From: FEN-1191 sp036490715
GTDB lineage: Bacteria > Pseudomonadota > Gammaproteobacteria > Steroidobacterales > Steroidobacteraceae
Length of the DNA: 64,000 bases
Direction of reading: 5' to 3'
Assembly: GCA_036490715.1 (NCBI GenBank)
Contig: DASXDL010000003.1
Span: forward strand, 162,623-226,622
A program made the translations under genes and the position numbers. How positions within the stretch are numbered: position 1 is the stretch's first letter; each line of letters opens with the position of its first letter. Shown piece after piece: positions 27,944-37,034 of the stretch. The notes beneath the pieces are model-generated. The model ran no database searches and was not told the origin of the DNA. It saw only the letters and a list, made by a program, of their open reading frames with translations.

Positions 27944-28639
27944 CTATGACTGTGGCGTACCGATCACGTCCACGCCCGCCGGCGCGGTGAACTGCAGCTC
28001 GCTTGAATCCACGTGCGCATTGCGCTCGCTGCGCGTGAATTCGAGCTGCACCGTTTGTCCCAGGCGATCATTGACCAGCATGCGCTGCAGGCGGCCGTGC
28101 GAAAACCCAAGCTCGGCGTGGCTAAAATCCGCCTCGGCGCTGCGCGGCTTGACGCTGACCCAATCAAGACCGTCATGCGAGCCGCCGGCGCTGATGTCGA
28201 AGGTGTCGTGCAGCTGCGCCGGCGTGCCCGACAGCAGCATGACCGGTGTGGCCGACAGCGCTGCCGCCACCGGCTTGACCGACACCTGTGCCAGCTCGCG
28301 ATCGTAGAACCACAGATTCTTGCCGTCGGCCACCAGCAGCTGACCGCTGTTGCTGCCCTTGTTGGCATCGCCGGTGCTGGGCCGATAGTCCCAACGAAAC
28401 TTGCCCGGCCGTACCACTTCCAGCGTACCGGTCCCGGCCTCCGTCTGAGTACCGTGTGCGTCGGTCACCGTCTGCGCAAACACGGTGCGCAGACTGTGCA
28501 AACCATCCAGGTAACGATCGAGCGGCGTGCCGGCGGCGTCGGCAGCGTTGACCGCGTCCGCGGCGCCAACCCCGGCCACCGCCGCGACCACTGCCCATAG
28601 GGTCGTCCACACGCGGCGACGCGGTCGCTGAAGGGGCAT
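27944..28639 (-). CDS. lolA: Outer-membrane lipoprotein carrier protein LolA (231 aa)
   Basis: Periplasmic chaperone that takes lipoproteins from LolCDE (encoded at 57.5-60.7 kb) to LolB. A basic N-terminus and hydrophobic signal segment end around NAADAAG, followed by LDGLHSLRTVFAQTV, GTLEVVRPGKFRWDY and KNLWFYDRELAQVSVKP, which define the LolA fold. Start uncertain: ATG at 28639, or a TTG at 28648 overlapping the ftsK stop (TTGA). Neither has a clear ribosome site. Confidence 0.93.
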   Translation of the reverse strand: MPLQRPRRRVWTTLWAVVAAVAGVGAADAVNAADAAGTPLDRYLDGLHSLRTVFAQTVTDAHGTQTEAGTGTLEVVRPGKFRWDYRPSTGDANKGSNSGQLLVADGKNLWFYDRELAQVSVKPVAAALSATPVMLLSGTPAQLHDTFDISAGGSHDGLDWVSVKPRSAEADFSHAELGFSHGRLQRMLVNDRLGQTVQLEFTRSERNAHVDSSELQFTAPAGVDVIGTPQS

Positions 28640-28644
28640 CGCAG

Positions 28645-30981
28645 TCAATGGCTGGCGGGCGGTGGTGGCGCCAGCACCTCGCGGCCGCCGTTGGACTGCA
28701 GCGGTCCGACGATGCCGGCCAGCTCCATCGCTTCGAGCATGCGAGCCGCGCGGTTGTAGCCGATCTTCAGACGCCGCTGCACGTAGGAAATGGACGGCTT
28801 GCGCTCCGAGGTGACGATCTTGACCGCCTCGTCGTACAGCGGATCCTGCTCAGGATCCGTGCCGGTGCCGCCCGAGGCAATCGCATCCTCCTCCTCGCCG
28901 CTGATGCCGGCCAACGGAATCGGCGGGCCCCGCAGCACCTCATCGATGTAGTTGGGTGTGGCCGATTTCTTCAGCGAGTCGACCACGCGATGCACCTCGG
29001 CGTCGGACACGAAGGCGCCGTGGATACGGGTCGGCATCGAGGTGCCGGGTGGCAGATACAGCATGTCGCCGTGGCCGAGCAGCGATTCGGCACCCATCTG
29101 GTCAAGGATGGTGCGCGAATCGACCTTGGCGGACACCTGAAACGCGATCCGCGTCGGAATGTTGGCTTTGATCAGGCCGGTGATCACGTCGACCGATGGC
29201 CGCTGGGTGGCCAGTATCAGGTGGATGCCGGAAGCGCGCGCCTTCTGCGCCAGCCGCGCGATCAGCTCCTCGACCTTCTTGCCCACGATCATCATCATGT
29301 CGGCCAGCTCATCGACGATCACCACCACGAACGGCAGCGGCTCGAGGTCCGGTATCTGGCTCTGATCGATGCTCGGGTCGTTGGCCGCGCGCTGCAGCAT
29401 CACCGGGTCGCGGATCGGACGCTTGTCGGCATTCGCATCCTTCACGCGGCGGTTGTAGCCAGCGATGTTGCGCACGCCGAGCGCGGCCATCAGCTGATAG
29501 CGGCGCTCCATCTCGGCCACACACCAGCGCAGCGCATTGGCCGCCTGCTTCATGTCGGTCACCACCGGCGACAGCAGGTGCGGAATGCCCTCGTACACCG
29601 ACAGCTCAAGCATCTTGGGATCGATCATGATCAGCCGCACGTGCTCGGCGGTCGACTTGTACAGCAGACTCAGCACCATGGCGTTGAGCGCCACCGATTT
29701 GCCCGAGCCGGTCGTGCCCGCGATCAAAAGGTGCGGCATGCGCGCCAGATCCGCCACCATCGGCACACCGCCGATATCCTTGCCCAGGGCCAGCGTCAGC
29801 GGCGAGGCGACGTCCTCGTATGACTTGGAGCGGATGATCTCCCCCAGTGTCACCACCTCGCGCTTCTCGTTCGGAATCTCCAGCCCCATGACCGACTTGC
29901 CCGGAATGACTTCCACCACGCGCACGCTGATGGTCGACAGCGCCCGGGCCAGGTCCTTGGACAGCGCCGTGATCTGGCTGGCCTTGACACCGGGCGCCGG
30001 CCGCATCTCAAAGCGCGTCACCACCGGGCCCGGATGCACCGCCACCACGTCGACGTCGACGCCGAAGTCCTTGAGCTTGAGTTCCACCAGCCGCGACATG
30101 GCCTCGAGCGCCTCGGCGGAATAGGACGGCTCGCGCTCGCCCGGATCGTCGAGCATGCCCAGCGGCGGCAATTCTTTCGCGGCCGGCGGATCGAACAGCG
30201 CCACTTGGCGTTCCTTCTCGACCCGCTCGCTCTTGGGCGGCGCCGGCGGCGGCGACTCGATGCGCGGCGCGATGCGCACCGGCGCGCGGCGCTGTTCGGC
30301 CTGTATCGCTTCCTTGCGCTCAAGCTTAGCGCTGCGTCCCGCATTCACCTCGCGCCGCATGAACCAGCGCTCGCGCATCCAGTGCAACCCGGCCCAGCTC
30401 CAGGCGCCGAGCCGGTCCATCACCGTGAACCAGGACACGCCAAACGCGACCGCCGCGCCGGCCATCCATGCCGCCAGCAGTACCAGCGTTGCGCCCAGCA
30501 GATCGAGGCCCGAGGCCAGACTGGTGCCGGACGCACTACCGACGATTCCGCCGGCACCCTGCGGCAGGTCGCCCGGGCTCCAGTGCAGCGCGGCCAGCGC
30601 GCAGCTGGCGATCAGCACGATGGTGAACCCGGCCGCGCGGATCGCAAGATTCAGGCGCGAGTGGCCGTCGTCGCGTGCGCGCGCCCGCGTCAGGCGCCAG
30701 GCCGCGACTCCGAGCATCACCGGCAGCAGATACGCCGGCCGGCCGAAAAGGAACAGCAACGCATCGGCCAACCAGGCGCCGATCGGACCGACGCGGTTGT
30801 GCACCAGCGGGCCTTCACCGGTAAAGGAGAATCCCCGGTCTCGCGCGTCGAACGTCAGCAGTGCCAGCAGCAGCGCCAGCGCCAACACCGCCAGCGCGAT
30901 CGCGGCGCCCTCGCGCAGTCCACGCGCTACCGTGGCGGAGTAGCGCAGCGGTGCCCGACTGTGAGCGGTGGTTTCGGCCAC
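28645..30981 (-). CDS. ftsK: DNA translocase FtsK (778 aa)
   Basis: Septum-located motor that pumps DNA and activates XerCD at dif. N-terminal membrane segments (to about residue 190), a short linker, then the motor: alpha domain (LSKDLARALSTISVRVVEVIPGKS), beta domain with Walker A GTTGSGKS and Walker B VVIVDELADMMM, and a gamma winged helix (SYVQRRLKIGYNRAARMLEAME) that reads KOPS. The linker is much shorter than in E. coli (1329 aa), as in many other bacteria. Starts at a GTG; divergent from trxB. Confidence 0.97.
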   Translation of the reverse strand: MAETTAHSRAPLRYSATVARGLREGAAIALAVLALALLLALLTFDARDRGFSFTGEGPLVHNRVGPIGAWLADALLFLFGRPAYLLPVMLGVAAWRLTRARARDDGHSRLNLAIRAAGFTIVLIASCALAALHWSPGDLPQGAGGIVGSASGTSLASGLDLLGATLVLLAAWMAGAAVAFGVSWFTVMDRLGAWSWAGLHWMRERWFMRREVNAGRSAKLERKEAIQAEQRRAPVRIAPRIESPPPAPPKSERVEKERQVALFDPPAAKELPPLGMLDDPGEREPSYSAEALEAMSRLVELKLKDFGVDVDVVAVHPGPVVTRFEMRPAPGVKASQITALSKDLARALSTISVRVVEVIPGKSVMGLEIPNEKREVVTLGEIIRSKSYEDVASPLTLALGKDIGGVPMVADLARMPHLLIAGTTGSGKSVALNAMVLSLLYKSTAEHVRLIMIDPKMLELSVYEGIPHLLSPVVTDMKQAANALRWCVAEMERRYQLMAALGVRNIAGYNRRVKDANADKRPIRDPVMLQRAANDPSIDQSQIPDLEPLPFVVVIVDELADMMMIVGKKVEELIARLAQKARASGIHLILATQRPSVDVITGLIKANIPTRIAFQVSAKVDSRTILDQMGAESLLGHGDMLYLPPGTSMPTRIHGAFVSDAEVHRVVDSLKKSATPNYIDEVLRGPPIPLAGISGEEEDAIASGGTGTDPEQDPLYDEAVKIVTSERKPSISYVQRRLKIGYNRAARMLEAMELAGIVGPLQSNGGREVLAPPPPASH

Positions 30982-31098
30982 GTAATGTCGATCCTCGCCT
31001 GTGGATATGACTTGGCCTGCAGGCCGCCCTTACTTACCATGCATCAATCAACATTAGGAGTTCAGCGCGCCACGGCGCGGAATAAAGGGAAATTGTAC

Positions 31099-32061
31099 AT
31101 GAGTCCGCCGCTGCATCGCCGCCTGATCGTGCTCGGCTCGGGGCCCGCCGGCTATACCGCTGCGGTCTATGCCGCCCGTGCCAATCGCGCGCCGCTGCTG
31201 ATCAGCGGGCTCGAGCAGGGTGGCCAACTCATGACCACGACTGATGTGGACAACTGGCCGGGCGACGTGCACGGCTTGCAGGGGCCGGCGCTGATGCAGC
31301 GCATGCGCGAGCATGCCGAGCGCTTCGCCACTGAGATCGTGCTCGATCACATCGAGCAGGCTGACCTGTCGGTGCGACCGTTTGTGCTCAGCGGCGGCAG
31401 CAATCGCTACAGCTGCGACGCACTGATCATCGCCACCGGCGCCTCGGCCCGCTATCTCGGGCTGCCGTCGGAAGACAAGTTTCGCGGCCGCGGCGTGTCG
31501 GCCTGCGCCACCTGCGACGGGTTCTTCTTCCGCGGCCATCGCGTCGCGGTAGTCGGCGGCGGCAACACCGCGGTGGAGGAGACCTTGTATCTCGCCAACC
31601 TGGCCGAGCACGTGACCCTGATCCACCGCCGCGACAAGTTGCGCGCCGAGAAGATCCTGCAGGACCGACTCACGGAGCGCGCGCGCGCCGGCAAGATCAC
31701 CCTGGTATGGCACCACGCGGTCGACGAGATCCTGGGCGATGATACCGGCGTGCACGGGGTGCGCATCCGCTCGACGCTCGACGGCAGTGCGCGCGAGCTC
31801 AAGATCACCGGCATCTTCATTGCGATCGGCCATACGCCCAACACCGACCTGTTTCGCGGCCAACTCGACATGCACGGCGGCTACCTGAGCATCAACGGCG
31901 GCGCTGACGGCAATGCGACGGCAACCAGCGTGCCCGGCGTGTTCGCGGCCGGCGACGTCGCTGATCACGTCTACCGCCAGGCGATCACCTCGGCCGGCTC
32001 GGGTTGCATGGCGGCGCTCGATGCGGACCGTTACCTCGAAACCCTCGATAGCGCCACCTGA
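31099..32061 (+). CDS. trxB: Thioredoxin-disulfide reductase (320 aa)
   Basis: NADPH-dependent flavoenzyme keeping thioredoxin reduced. FAD motif GSGPAGYTAAVYAAR, redox pair C136-A-T-C139, NADPH motif GGGNTAVEETLYL, and C-terminal FAD motif GVFAAGDVADHVYRQAITSAGSGCMAALDA. ATG 31099 follows AAGGGAA at about 8 nt. A plausible promoter is TTGGCC (31012)-17 bp-TACCAT (31035-31040). Divergent from ftsK. Confidence 0.97.
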   Translation: MSPPLHRRLIVLGSGPAGYTAAVYAARANRAPLLISGLEQGGQLMTTTDVDNWPGDVHGLQGPALMQRMREHAERFATEIVLDHIEQADLSVRPFVLSGGSNRYSCDALIIATGASARYLGLPSEDKFRGRGVSACATCDGFFFRGHRVAVVGGGNTAVEETLYLANLAEHVTLIHRRDKLRAEKILQDRLTERARAGKITLVWHHAVDEILGDDTGVHGVRIRSTLDGSARELKITGIFIAIGHTPNTDLFRGQLDMHGGYLSINGGADGNATATSVPGVFAAGDVADHVYRQAITSAGSGCMAALDADRYLETLDSAT

Positions 32062-32082
32062 GCCGAAGGAACCCAAGCGCCC

Positions 32083-33231
32083 GTGCAAAGCCGGCTACTC
32101 GCACGCGTCAGCGACCTGCCCGAGCAGCAGTGGAATGCGTTGGCCGGCGACTATCCGTTCCTGCGGCACGAATTCCTGGCGGCACTCGAGGACAGCGGCT
32201 GCGCCTGCCCCCGCAGCGGCTGGAGCCCTCGCCACCTGCTGCTGAGCGACGAGCGCGGCCTGGCGGCTGCGGCACCGCTGTACGAGAAGACGCACTCGTG
32301 GGGCGAATTCGTGTTCGATTTCGCCTGGGCGCGTGCGGCCGAACAAGGCGGACTGGACTACTACCCGAAACTGGTGTGCGCGGTGCCATTCACGCCCGCC
32401 AGCGGTCCGCGGTTGCTGTGCCGACCCGATCTGCCGGCAGCGGCCGTGCGCGTAGCGCTGCTGCAGGCGATGCGCGAGCTGCTCGCGAGCGGCGGACAGT
32501 CCTCAGTGCACGCGCTATTCCTGGACGAGGCGGCACGCAGCGCCTGTGAACAGGACGGCTGGTTGTTGCGGCGGGACTGCCATTTCCAGTGGCACAACCG
32601 CGGCTATCGCGACTTCGCCGACTTCCTCGATGGCTTCTCGGCCGACAAGCGCAAAAAGGCGCGACGCGAGCGCCGCCGCGTGCTCGAGCAGGGCATCGAA
32701 TTTCGCACGCTGCGCGGCGATGAGCTCAGCGATGCACAGCTCGAGCGCGTCTATCGGCTGCACGAGATTACGTTTGTGCGCCACGGACATGTGCCGTATC
32801 TGAATCGCGCGTTCTTTTCACGCATGGCGCGCGCACCGGCCACCGGCTTTTTCGTCAAGCTGGCGCTGCGTCAATCCGAGGCGGTGGCCGCGGCGGTGTT
32901 CTTCCACTCGGCCGACACCCTCTATGGTCGCTACTGGGGCGCCGACGCCGACTATCACAGCCTGCACTTCGAAACCTGCTACTACCAGGGCATCGACTAC
33001 TGCATCGAGCACGGCCTGCAGCATTTCGAGCCCGGCACTCAGGGCGAGCACAAGATCGCGCGCGGCTTTGAACCGGCGATCACCTGGTCGGCTCACTGGA
33101 TTGCGCAGCTGCCGCTGCGCCGCGCGATCGCCTCGTACCTCAAGCGTGAGGGTCGCGCGATCGATGCCTACGCGAGCGAGGCGGATGCGCACGCGCCGTT
33201 TCGCAAGGGCGAGCTCACGCCGGCGCGATGA
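32083..33231 (+). CDS. GNAT/FemAB-like N-acyltransferase (382 aa)
   Basis: Member of the peptidogalycan-biosynthesis-like/DUF482 acyltransferase group, with two GNAT-like folds. Characteristic segments: LRHEFLAALEDSGC near the start, GEFVFDFAWARAAEQGGLDYYPKLVCAVPFTP, RDCHFQWHNRGYRDFADFLD and FEPGTQGEHKIARGF. GTG start at 32083, 21 bp after trxB; its last 4 bp overlap aat. Found next to aat/trxB in other proteobacteria. Substrate not established. Confidence 0.85.
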   Translation: MQSRLLARVSDLPEQQWNALAGDYPFLRHEFLAALEDSGCACPRSGWSPRHLLLSDERGLAAAAPLYEKTHSWGEFVFDFAWARAAEQGGLDYYPKLVCAVPFTPASGPRLLCRPDLPAAAVRVALLQAMRELLASGGQSSVHALFLDEAARSACEQDGWLLRRDCHFQWHNRGYRDFADFLDGFSADKRKKARRERRRVLEQGIEFRTLRGDELSDAQLERVYRLHEITFVRHGHVPYLNRAFFSRMARAPATGFFVKLALRQSEAVAAAVFFHSADTLYGRYWGADADYHSLHFETCYYQGIDYCIEHGLQHFEPGTQGEHKIARGFEPAITWSAHWIAQLPLRRAIASYLKREGRAIDAYASEADAHAPFRKGELTPAR

Positions 33232-33881
33232 TCACCTGGCTGTCGCCCGACGATCCGCCCGAGCGCTTTCCGCCGCACGAGGCTGCGCTGCATGATCCGC
33301 CGGGCCTACTGGCCGCCGGTGGCGACCTGACGGTCGAGCGTCTGGTGGCTGCCTATCAGCGCGGCATCTTTCCCTGGTACTCGCCCGGACAGCCGGTGCT
33401 GTGGTGGTCGCCCGATCCACGCGAAGTACTGCTGCCGCAGGAATTTCACTGGTCCAGGCGCTTAGTGCGCGACCTGCGCACGCGCGGCTTCGAGTGGCGG
33501 GCCGATCACGACTTCGCGGCCGTGGTCGCCGGCTGTGCGGCACCACGCGCCCGCAGCCCCGGCACCTGGATCACGCCAGAGATGTCATCGGCCTACTGCC
33601 GCCTGCACCAGCAAGGGCTGGCCCACAGCTACGAGATCTGGCGCGCCAACCAGCTGATCGGCGGCGTCTATGGCGTGCGCCTCGGGCGCGTGTTCTTCGG
33701 CGAGTCCATGTTCAGCCGCGAGCGCGATGCTTCCAAGGCGGCGCTCGCCGGTCTGGTCGAGCGCAGTGCCGAGCTGGGCATCGAGCTGATCGATTGCCAG
33801 CTGCCCTCGGCGCACCTGCGCAGCCTGGGCAGCCGAGCGATGGCGCGGGCGCAGTTCCTGCGGTTTCTGTCGCGGGCGTGA
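33228..33881 (+). CDS. aat: Leucyl/phenylalanyl-tRNA-protein transferase (217 aa)
   Basis: Attaches Leu or Phe from aminoacyl-tRNA to N-terminal Lys/Arg of proteins, creating N-degrons for ClpS-ClpAP, whose genes follow. Hallmarks are GLLAAGGDLTVERLVAAYQRGIFPWY and PVLWWSPDPREVL, plus GVYGVRLGRVFFGESMFS and ELIDCQLPSAHLRSLG. Overlaps the upstream acyltransferase gene by 4 bp. Confidence 0.97.
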   Translation: MITWLSPDDPPERFPPHEAALHDPPGLLAAGGDLTVERLVAAYQRGIFPWYSPGQPVLWWSPDPREVLLPQEFHWSRRLVRDLRTRGFEWRADHDFAAVVAGCAAPRARSPGTWITPEMSSAYCRLHQQGLAHSYEIWRANQLIGGVYGVRLGRVFFGESMFSRERDASKAALAGLVERSAELGIELIDCQLPSAHLRSLGSRAMARAQFLRFLSRA

Positions 33882-33958
33882 ATGCCGCGGTGACCCGCAT
33901 TGCATTGCCCCTGCCGTTTGTGCGTAAATTCCGCGCCCCAAAGGCCGCGCAGCGCAGA

Positions 33959-34177
33959 ATGCCGAAAGAAGACGCAATACAGATGGAAGGTGAGGTGGTC
34001 GAGACCCTGCCGAATACCACCTTTCGTGTGAAGCTCAAGAATGGGCACCTCGTCACGGCCCATATCTCCGGCAAAATGCGCAAGAACTATATCCGCATCC
34101 TCACCGGCGATGCGGTCACCGTCGAGATGACGCCGTACGATCTGTCGAAGGGCCGCATCGTCTATCGCGGCCGATAG
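33959..34177 (+). CDS. infA: Translation initiation factor IF-1 (72 aa)
   Basis: Small OB-fold protein binding the ribosomal A site during initiation. Full canonical 72 residues beginning MPKEDAIQMEG and ending GRIVYRGR, with FRVKLKNGH and GKMRKNYIRIL. No clear Shine-Dalgarno precedes the ATG at 33959. An extended -10-like TGCGTAAAT lies about 30 nt upstream, within the 77-bp gap after aat. Confidence 0.98.
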   Translation: MPKEDAIQMEGEVVETLPNTTFRVKLKNGHLVTAHISGKMRKNYIRILTGDAVTVEMTPYDLSKGRIVYRGR

Positions 34178-34192
34178 CGCGCGGGCGCGCGC
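34177..34192. terminator. GC hairpin between convergent infA and clpA
   Basis: GCGCGC (34177-34182), GGGC loop, GCGCGC (34187-34192) fill the whole gap between infA and clpA stops. No T-run; a weak bidirectional terminator at best. Confidence 0.35.
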
Positions 34193-34193
34193 T

Positions 34194-36467
34194 TCAGGCA
34201 GTGACTTCGGCCTGCGCCGCCGGCACCACTTCCAGCTGCAGCGTGCTCTGATCGTCCGACACTGACACCCGCACCTGTCCGCCGCCGACCAGCTTGCCGA
34301 ACAGCAGCTCTTCGGCCAGCGGCCGCTTGATGTGCTCCTGGATCACACGCGCCATCGGCCGCGCGCCCATCTTCGGGTCGTAGCCCTTCTGCGCTATCCA
34401 GCGGCGCGCCGTGTCTTCTATGGTTAGCGCCACCCCCTTGGGTTCGAGCTGCGCCTCGACCTCGATCAGCAGCTTGTCGACCACGCGCTCGATCGTGGCC
34501 GCATCCAGCGCCGCAAACTGGATCACCGCATCGAGACGGTTGCGGAACTCCGGTGAGAACAGCCGCCGGATCGCTTCCATACCATCGCTGGCATTGTCGA
34601 CGTGGGTAAAGCCGATCGACGGGCGGCTCATCTCCTGCGCACCGGCATTGGTGGTCATCACGATGATGACGTGACGGAAGTCAGCCTTGCGGCCGTTGTT
34701 GTCGGTCAGGGTGCCGTGATCCATCACCTGCAGCAGCAAATTGAACACGTCCGAGTGCGCCTTCTCGATCTCATCCAGCAGCAGCACACAGTGCGGGTGC
34801 TTGGCGATCGCCTCGGTCAGCAGTCCGCCCTGGTCGAAGCCGACATAGCCGGGTGGCGCGCCGATCAGGCGCGACACCGTGTGGCGTTCCATGTATTCCG
34901 ACATGTCGAAGCGCACGAATTCGATGCCGAGCGCAATCGCCAGCTGCCGCGTGACCTCGGTCTTGCCCACGCCGGTGGGACCGGCAAATAGCAAACTGGC
35001 CACGGGCTTGCGCTGATCGCCCAGGCCCGAGCGCGCCATCTTGATCGCCGCCGACAGTGTCTCGACCGCCTGATTCTGGCCGAAGATAACCAGCTTCAGA
35101 TTGCGCTCCAGGTTCTTGAGCAGATCGCGGTCCGAGGCCGACACGTTCTTGGCCGGAATGCGCGCCATCCGCGCCACCACGTCCTCGATCTGTGCCACCT
35201 CGACCCGTACGCTGCGCTCGCCCACCGGCTTCAGGCGCAGGCGCGCGCCGGCCTCGTCGACCACGTCGATGGCCTTGTCGGGCAGATGGCGCTCGTTGAT
35301 GTGGCGATCGGCCAGCTCGGCCGCGGCCCGCAGCGCGTCGTCGGCGTACTCAACGCCGTGGTGCTCTTCGAACTTGGGCTTCAGGCCCATGAGAATCTCG
35401 ACCGTCTCGGCCACCGACGGCTCGGCGACGTCGATCTTCTGGAAGCGCCGCGCCAGCGCGTGATCCTTCTCGAAGATGCCGCGATATTCCTGATAGGTGG
35501 TGGAACCGATGCAGCGGATCTCGCCGTTGGCCAGCACCGGCTTGATCAGGTTGGAGGCATCCATGACGCCGCCGGCGGCGGCGCCGGCACCGATCACGGT
35601 GTGGATTTCGTCGATGAACATAATCGCGCCGGGCTGCTTCTTGAGCTCGTTCACCACCGACTTCAGGCGCTTCTCGAAATCGCCGCGATATTTGGTGCCG
35701 GCGATCAGCGCGCCCATGTCGAGCGCGAAAATGGTGCAGTCGGCCAACACCTCAGGCACCCGGCCCTCGACGATCAGGCGCGCCAGGCCCTCGGCGATCG
35801 CGGTCTTGCCGACCCCGGCTTCACCGACGTAGAGCGGATTGTTCTTGCGGCGGCGACACAGGATCTCGATGGTGCGCTCGACTTCAAGCTTGCGACCGAT
35901 GAGCGGATCGATCCGGCCCTCTTGCGCCTGGGCATTGAGGTTGACCGCGTATTTCTCCAGCGCGCTGCCCGAGTCGGTGTCCCGTTCGCTCTCGACCCCG
36001 GTGTCGTCGCGTTCCTTGTCGGACTTGGACTCGCCGGTGCGCGACAGCCCGTGGGAAATGAAATTGACCACATCGAGCCGCGTGACCTGGGCGCGCGCCA
36101 GCAGGAACACTGCGTGGCTCTGCTTCTCGCTGAAGATCGCCACCAGCACGTTGACGACGCCGACTTCTTTCTTGCCGCTCGATTGCACGTGGAACACGGC
36201 CCGCTGCAGCACCCGCTGGAATCCCAGCGTCGGTTGCACCTCGCGCTCCTCGCTCGGCGCCAGGCGCGGCGTATTGCCGTCGACATGCTGTTTCAGATCG
36301 GCGCTCAGTCGATCGAGGTCGGCGCCGCAGCCTTCGAGAACCTCGCGCACCTTGGGGGCGTCGAGTATGGCCAGCAGCAGATGCTCGACGGTGAGAAACT
36401 CGTGGCGCGCGCCGCGCGCCTGGTGAAACGCCTGGTTCAGGCAAAATTCGAGCTCGCTCGACAACAC
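34194..36467 (-). CDS. clpA: ClpA ATPase subunit of the ClpAP protease (757 aa)
   Basis: Hexameric AAA+ unfoldase feeding ClpP. N-domain about 1-145, D1 with Walker A GEAGVGKTAIAEG and Walker B IMFIDEIHT, D2 with Walker A GPTGVGKTEVTRQ and Walker B VLLLDEIEKAH, then a C-terminal GYDPKMGARPMARVIQ region. No ClpB-type middle coiled coil, so ClpA rather than ClpB. Lies 22 bp downstream of clpS; same order as in E. coli. Confidence 0.97.
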   Translation of the reverse strand: MLSSELEFCLNQAFHQARGARHEFLTVEHLLLAILDAPKVREVLEGCGADLDRLSADLKQHVDGNTPRLAPSEEREVQPTLGFQRVLQRAVFHVQSSGKKEVGVVNVLVAIFSEKQSHAVFLLARAQVTRLDVVNFISHGLSRTGESKSDKERDDTGVESERDTDSGSALEKYAVNLNAQAQEGRIDPLIGRKLEVERTIEILCRRRKNNPLYVGEAGVGKTAIAEGLARLIVEGRVPEVLADCTIFALDMGALIAGTKYRGDFEKRLKSVVNELKKQPGAIMFIDEIHTVIGAGAAAGGVMDASNLIKPVLANGEIRCIGSTTYQEYRGIFEKDHALARRFQKIDVAEPSVAETVEILMGLKPKFEEHHGVEYADDALRAAAELADRHINERHLPDKAIDVVDEAGARLRLKPVGERSVRVEVAQIEDVVARMARIPAKNVSASDRDLLKNLERNLKLVIFGQNQAVETLSAAIKMARSGLGDQRKPVASLLFAGPTGVGKTEVTRQLAIALGIEFVRFDMSEYMERHTVSRLIGAPPGYVGFDQGGLLTEAIAKHPHCVLLLDEIEKAHSDVFNLLLQVMDHGTLTDNNGRKADFRHVIIVMTTNAGAQEMSRPSIGFTHVDNASDGMEAIRRLFSPEFRNRLDAVIQFAALDAATIERVVDKLLIEVEAQLEPKGVALTIEDTARRWIAQKGYDPKMGARPMARVIQEHIKRPLAEELLFGKLVGGGQVRVSVSDDQSTLQLEVVPAAQAEVTA

Positions 36468-36489
36468 TGCTAAAACTTCTCCCGCCGCT

Positions 36490-36813
36490 TCAGGCTTCCT
36501 CGAGCGTACACAGCAACGGATGCTGATGCTCGCGTGAATAACTGGTCACTTGCGACACTTTGGTCTCTGCGATTTCGTATGTAAAGACTCCACAAACCCC
36601 TTTACCACGTGTATGCACTTCCAGCATCACCCGAGTCGCAGTCGGCCGATCCATGCCGAAGAACCGTTCCAGCACTTCGACGACGAATTCCATCGGCGTG
36701 TAATCGTCGTTGAGCAGTATGACGCGGAACAGTGGCGGCTGCGCCGTCTCCGGCGGAGCCTCCTCGACTATTACACCATGCTCGGGGCGATTAGATGCTC
36801 TGTGCTCCGTCAC
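36490..36813 (-). CDS. clpS: ClpS N-degron adaptor (107 aa)
   Basis: Adaptor that delivers proteins with N-terminal Leu/Phe/Tyr/Trp to ClpAP. The family core FRVILLNDDYTPMEFVVEVL (the NDDYTPM loop shapes the N-degron pocket) is intact, as is VHTRGKGVCGVFTYEIAETK. GTG start at 36813. Upstream gene of the clpS-clpA operon. Confidence 0.96.
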   Translation of the reverse strand: MTEHRASNRPEHGVIVEEAPPETAQPPLFRVILLNDDYTPMEFVVEVLERFFGMDRPTATRVMLEVHTRGKGVCGVFTYEIAETKVSQVTSYSREHQHPLLCTLEEA

Positions 36814-36972
36814 GTGGAAGTCGCCCCGTCACAAATTCGCAGCGGATCTGCAGCGCGTCTGTCACCCGAGTCTAATCCACTCGCACGCGTCTCGGTATCA
36901 CCCGACTGCACGGCTGGCGCTGTCGGCGTTGAGCGACGCAGGGAGCAAAAAGACTTTAGATGAAACAAACAC

Positions 36973-37002
36973 TTGAGAGCGTCAACGACTGCGCCGTATG
37001 AT
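36973..37002 (+). promoter_or_regulatory. Predicted sigma70 promoter of the gsp operon
   Basis: TTGAGA (36973-36978), 18-bp spacer, TATGAT (36997-37002). Each hexamer matches consensus at five of six positions. It would start transcription near 37009, about 26 nt before the chosen gspC start. It lies in the 221-bp gap between divergent clpS and gspC, which holds nothing else I recognise. Confidence 0.6.
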
Positions 37003-37034
37003 GTCAGACCCAGGCGCTCCCCCGGAGCTTGCAG